The position numbers and the translations under genes were made by a program. DNA of 64,000 nt, taken from the NCBI GenBank assembly GCA_900541975.1, contig UQLR01000003.1, positions 62,001 to 126,000 on the forward strand, given 5' to 3'. Numbering within the stretch: the stretch's first letter is position 1; every line of letters starts with the position of its first letter. Below the pieces are notes generated by a model that saw only the letters and a list, made by a program, of their open reading frames with translations, ran no database searches and was not told the DNA's origin. The DNA is from an uncultured Oscillospiraceae bacterium (GTDB taxonomy: Bacteria > Bacillota > Clostridia > Oscillospirales > Acutalibacteraceae). Positions 61,496 through 64,000 of the stretch are shown piece by piece.

Positions 61496-62448
61496 AAAAA
61501 ATAAAGAACTTTATTGGCCATACAAAAATTTTCTTTGGCATCTCTATTACACTTTTTGTAATTGGCATTGTGTGCAATATTATTTTTGGGACACAAATGG
61601 ATATTCAGTTTACAGGCGGTGCAATTATAGAATACAGTTACACCGGCCAGGTAAATGAAGAGCAGCTTAAGACATTTCTGCAGAACGAAACAACGGATAA
61701 GGTAAGCTTTACCATCAGCAAAAATCTGATAGCAGGGGACACAAATGCCGACACGCACGAAGGCTACGTGATTGCCGTACAGTTCCCCGGAAATGAAGCG
61801 ATCAGCCTGGAAGAGCAGCAGGCCTTGACGGAAAAACTGCAGGAAACATACGCGGATAATAACTTCCAGTACAGTGAATCCAATTCGGTAGAACCCTCAA
61901 TGGGTTGGAACTTTTTCCTGAAATGTATGACTGCGGTGGCGATTGCATGTGTGTTGATGGTGTTGTATGTAACGCTTCGCTTTAAGAAAATCAGCGGGCT
62001 TTCTGCCGGCGTAATGGCATTGATTGCGTTATTGCATGATGTAATTATGGTATATTTCTGTTTTATTGTTTTCAGGATGCCGCTGGACAGCAATTTTATT
62101 GCGGTTGTTTTGATGATTCTTGGATACTCTTTGAACGATACGATTGTTATTTACGACAGGGTCAGAGAAAATCAGTCGCTCTTGGGCAATAAAACAACAC
62201 CGGCTGAACTGTTTAATATCAGTGCTACGCAAGTGTTGAAAAGAACGATATGTACTTCCCTGACAACGTTGATCGCAATTGCTTGCGTGCTGGTTGTTTC
62301 ATTGATCTTTAACCTTTCTTCCGTAGTATCCTTTGCGTTGCCCATGATGGTCGGCGTTATTGTAGGTTGCTATTCTTCTCTGTGTATAGCAGGGCCGCTC
62401 TGGGTAATTTGGCAAAATCATAAGATGGGGAAAAAGAGTAAATCTTAA
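61492..62448 (+). CDS. secF: Protein translocase subunit SecF
   Basis: 318 residues with about six helices: FFGISITLFVIGIVCNI at the start, MDIQFTGGAIIEYSYTG (the SecF FTGG motif), and YSLNDTIVIYDRVRENQ, the conserved SecF helix motif. It works as a complex with SecD. It is a separate gene, not the SecDF fusion found in Bacillus, which agrees with a clostridial origin. Confidence 0.96.
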   Translation: MKKIKNFIGHTKIFFGISITLFVIGIVCNIIFGTQMDIQFTGGAIIEYSYTGQVNEEQLKTFLQNETTDKVSFTISKNLIAGDTNADTHEGYVIAVQFPGNEAISLEEQQALTEKLQETYADNNFQYSESNSVEPSMGWNFFLKCMTAVAIACVLMVLYVTLRFKKISGLSAGVMALIALLHDVIMVYFCFIVFRMPLDSNFIAVVLMILGYSLNDTIVIYDRVRENQSLLGNKTTPAELFNISATQVLKRTICTSLTTLIAIACVLVVSLIFNLSSVVSFALPMMVGVIVGCYSSLCIAGPLWVIWQNHKMGKKSKS

Positions 62449-62456
62449 CAGTCGGT

Positions 62457-62486
62457 TTGACAACCAAAATTTGAATGCGATATACT
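62457..62486 (+). promoter_or_regulatory. Strong sigma-A promoter before the zinc transporter genes
   Basis: A perfect TTGACA (62457-62462), 18-base spacer and TATACT (62481-62486). No Zur-type palindrome is evident around it. Confidence 0.75.
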
Positions 62487-62528
62487 AAAAGGGCATACCG
62501 GGAAGGTTATGCCCTTTTCGTTTTTTAT
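62487..62528 (+). terminator. Terminator-like hairpin directly after the promoter
   Basis: AAAAGGGCATA (62487-62497) pairs with TATGCCCTTTT (62508-62518), then CGTTTTTTATTT. It can end secDF transcription but also lies in the leader of the next operon. Confidence 0.75.
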
Positions 62529-62574
62529 TTGTGAAATAGACTGGATTTGTTGCGCGTGGAAAGGAAGAAAGCAT

Positions 62575-63342
62575 ATGCCTTTGTTCACATGTAGAAATGT
62601 TGCCATGAGCTATGACGGCAACGTTGTGCTGAGGAATTTGAATTTTACAATTAACCAGGGAGACTATCTGTGTATTGTTGGGGAGAATGGCTCTGGGAAA
62701 ACAACGCTTATGAAAGGAATGCTGGGCCTGTTGCCGGTTTCCTGTGGCGCCTTCCAATTTTCTGAAGGGCTTGTACAAAAAGAGGTTGGGTATCTGCCGC
62801 AGCAAACGGGTATTCAGCGCGATTTCCCCGCTTCCGTTTACGAGGTAGTGCTTTCCGGGTGCCTCAATCGAAAAAGAGCGTTGCCCTTTTATACAAAAAA
62901 AGAGAAAGAGATTGCTTTACAGAACATGGAGCGGCTGTCGGTGTTGGATTTGAAAAAAAAATGTTATAGAGAACTTTCCGGCGGTCAGCAGCAGCGCGTT
63001 TTGCTTGCAAGAGCGCTATGTGCCACAAAAAAGCTTTTGATTTTGGATGAGCCTGTAACAGGGCTGGACCCCATTGCAACAAACGAGCTGTATGAATTGA
63101 TTAACCGTCTGAATAAACACAATGGTATAACTGTCGTCATGGTTTCGCACGATATTGTCAGCGCGGTGGAATATGCCGACCATATTTTGCATTTGAGCAA
63201 CAAAGCTGTTTTTTTTGGAACAACAGAGGAATATCTGCACAGCGAAATGGGAAGCCGCTTTTTATTGCATAATTGCCATTGTGAAGTTTGCACGCACAGG
63301 CAGAAAACACATAATGACCGCAGCCATATCAGCTCCACATAA
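62575..63342 (+). CDS. znuC: Zinc/manganese-type ABC transporter ATP-binding protein
   Basis: 255 residues. Walker A GENGSGKTT, the ZnuC-like VGYLPQQTGIQRDFPASVYEVVLSG stretch, signature LSGGQQQRVLLARAL and Walker B LLILDEPVTGLDP. The last 26 residues hold five His and three Cys (HNCHCEVCTH at the core), a likely metal-binding tail. ATG 62575 follows AAAGGAAG. The permease gene follows. No binding protein (znuA) is seen upstream. Zinc is the likely metal; manganese or iron are possible. Confidence 0.9.
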   Translation: MPLFTCRNVAMSYDGNVVLRNLNFTINQGDYLCIVGENGSGKTTLMKGMLGLLPVSCGAFQFSEGLVQKEVGYLPQQTGIQRDFPASVYEVVLSGCLNRKRALPFYTKKEKEIALQNMERLSVLDLKKKCYRELSGGQQQRVLLARALCATKKLLILDEPVTGLDPIATNELYELINRLNKHNGITVVMVSHDIVSAVEYADHILHLSNKAVFFGTTEEYLHSEMGSRFLLHNCHCEVCTHRQKTHNDRSHISST

Positions 63343-63374
63343 GAGCCGCTGCTTTTTAGAAAGGATCTAACTTT

Positions 63375-64000
63375 ATGTTACAGACTCTTATGGAAATGTT
63401 TTCCTATTCTTTTATGTCCAGAGCCCTGATTGTGGGAATACCCGTGTCGCTGTGCGCCGCGCTGTTGGGCGTCAGCCTTGTTCTGAAGCGTTATTCCATG
63501 ATTGGCGATGGATTGTCACACGTCGGCTTTGGCGCGCTTGCGATTGCAGCGGCGCTCAATTTGGCGCCGCTGGAGGTTGCAATTCCTGTGGTGGTACTTG
63601 CCGCCTTCTTGCTGCTGCGATTGAGTGAGAACAGCAAAATAAAAGGCGACGCGGCAATTGCGATTATATCCAGCAGTGCGCTTGCGATTGGCGTAATTGT
63701 TGCAACGCTCAATAAAGGAATGAATACAGATCTCAACAACTATCTGTTTGGAAGTATTCTTGCTACTACGCCGGAGGACGCCGTATTCAGCGTTGTACTT
63801 TCTGTAATTGTTATTCTTTTATTTGTTCTGTTTTACCATAAAATTTTTGCTGTGACGTTTGATGAAAATTTTGCAAAAGCAACCGGAACAAGGGCAAATT
63901 TGTATAATTTGATTATTGCGCTGCTTACTGCTCTTACCATTGTGGTAGGCATGCGTATTATGGGAACGTTGCTTATATCAAGCCTGATTATTTTTCCTTC
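63375..64000 (+). CDS. znuB: Zinc/manganese-type ABC transporter permease, N-terminal part
   Basis: The gene runs off the right edge; 208 residues are visible. It is a polytopic ABC-3 family permease starting MLQTLMEMFSYSFMSRALIVG. Family features include LKRYSMIGDGLSHVGFGALAI and the NYLFGSILATTPEDA loop, with MRIMGTLLISSLIIFPS at the cut. It forms the channel for the upstream ATPase. RBS AAAGGA lies 11 bases before the ATG. Confidence 0.93.
   Translation, partial: MLQTLMEMFSYSFMSRALIVGIPVSLCAALLGVSLVLKRYSMIGDGLSHVGFGALAIAAALNLAPLEVAIPVVVLAAFLLLRLSENSKIKGDAAIAIISSSALAIGVIVATLNKGMNTDLNNYLFGSILATTPEDAVFSVVLSVIVILLFVLFYHKIFAVTFDENFAKATGTRANLYNLIIALLTALTIVVGMRIMGTLLISSLIIFP

Overview
The window looks like the chromosome of an anaerobic, endospore-forming member of the Clostridia (Bacillota). 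The evidence is a yabP-yabQ-divIC-yabR block behind a SpoVB-type flippase and mazG, an adjacent sipL-spoIVA pair, an oxygen-independent radical-SAM HemZ, subunits of a sodium-pumping decarboxylase, a CIRCE-controlled groESL operon and a bacterial RNase P RNA with type A-like core sequences. I saw no rRNA, tRNA, CRISPR array, transposase or prophage gene. The species cannot be named from the sequence alone.

Layout. 1-6470: the 3' end of a CCA-adding-type HD enzyme, malic enzyme, rnpB, a nicotinamidase/nicotinate phosphoribosyltransferase pair (NAD salvage), a small XRE regulator and a MocR-type regulator. 6559-12166: murD, two tandem M42 aminopeptidases, a GNAT protein and a YnbB-type PLP lyase, all co-directional. 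12261-13798: tadA and a CPBP protease on the minus strand. 13961-31299: one long co-directional block with tight spacing (nusB, a TsaD-like paralogue, xseA, xseB, ispA, dxs, tlyA, nadK, argR, recN, recJ, relA, dtd, an MBL hydrolase, hemZ, a uridine-kinase-like gene). 31321-36965: a zinc-ribbon protein, the flippase, mazG, hup, rqcP, yabP, yabQ, divIC and yabR, which matches the Bacillus spoVB-yabR order. 37054-41203: hpf, an rlmL-type methyltransferase and groES-groEL.

41275-46486 is the least ordinary segment. It is a six-gene minus-strand operon with a MarR regulator, a DUF1848 protein, an SPL-like radical-SAM protein, a formamidopyrimidine-DNA glycosylase, a stand-alone NRPS-type adenylation enzyme and a GNAT acetyltransferase. 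The genes overlap or nearly touch. The promoter sits inside a perfect 12-bp-arm palindrome and faces a second, rightward consensus promoter. This is my best candidate for an undescribed system.

46800-51560: a branched-chain amino acid ABC importer (livJHMGF) with a terminator-like hairpin after livJ. 51562-54745: sipL-spoIVA behind a candidate sigma-E promoter. 54898-56736: oadG-oadB without an alpha subunit. 56883-58401: a Wzz-like protein and a BY-kinase with no polysaccharide cluster nearby. 58639-59919: an aspartate aminotransferase of the MocR-like class. 59987-62448: secD-secF. 62457-64000: a zinc-type ABC transporter ATPase and the start of its permease, cut by the window edge.

Start codons were chosen by ribosome-binding-site spacing. 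Several differ from the longest open frame, and the reason is given in each entry.
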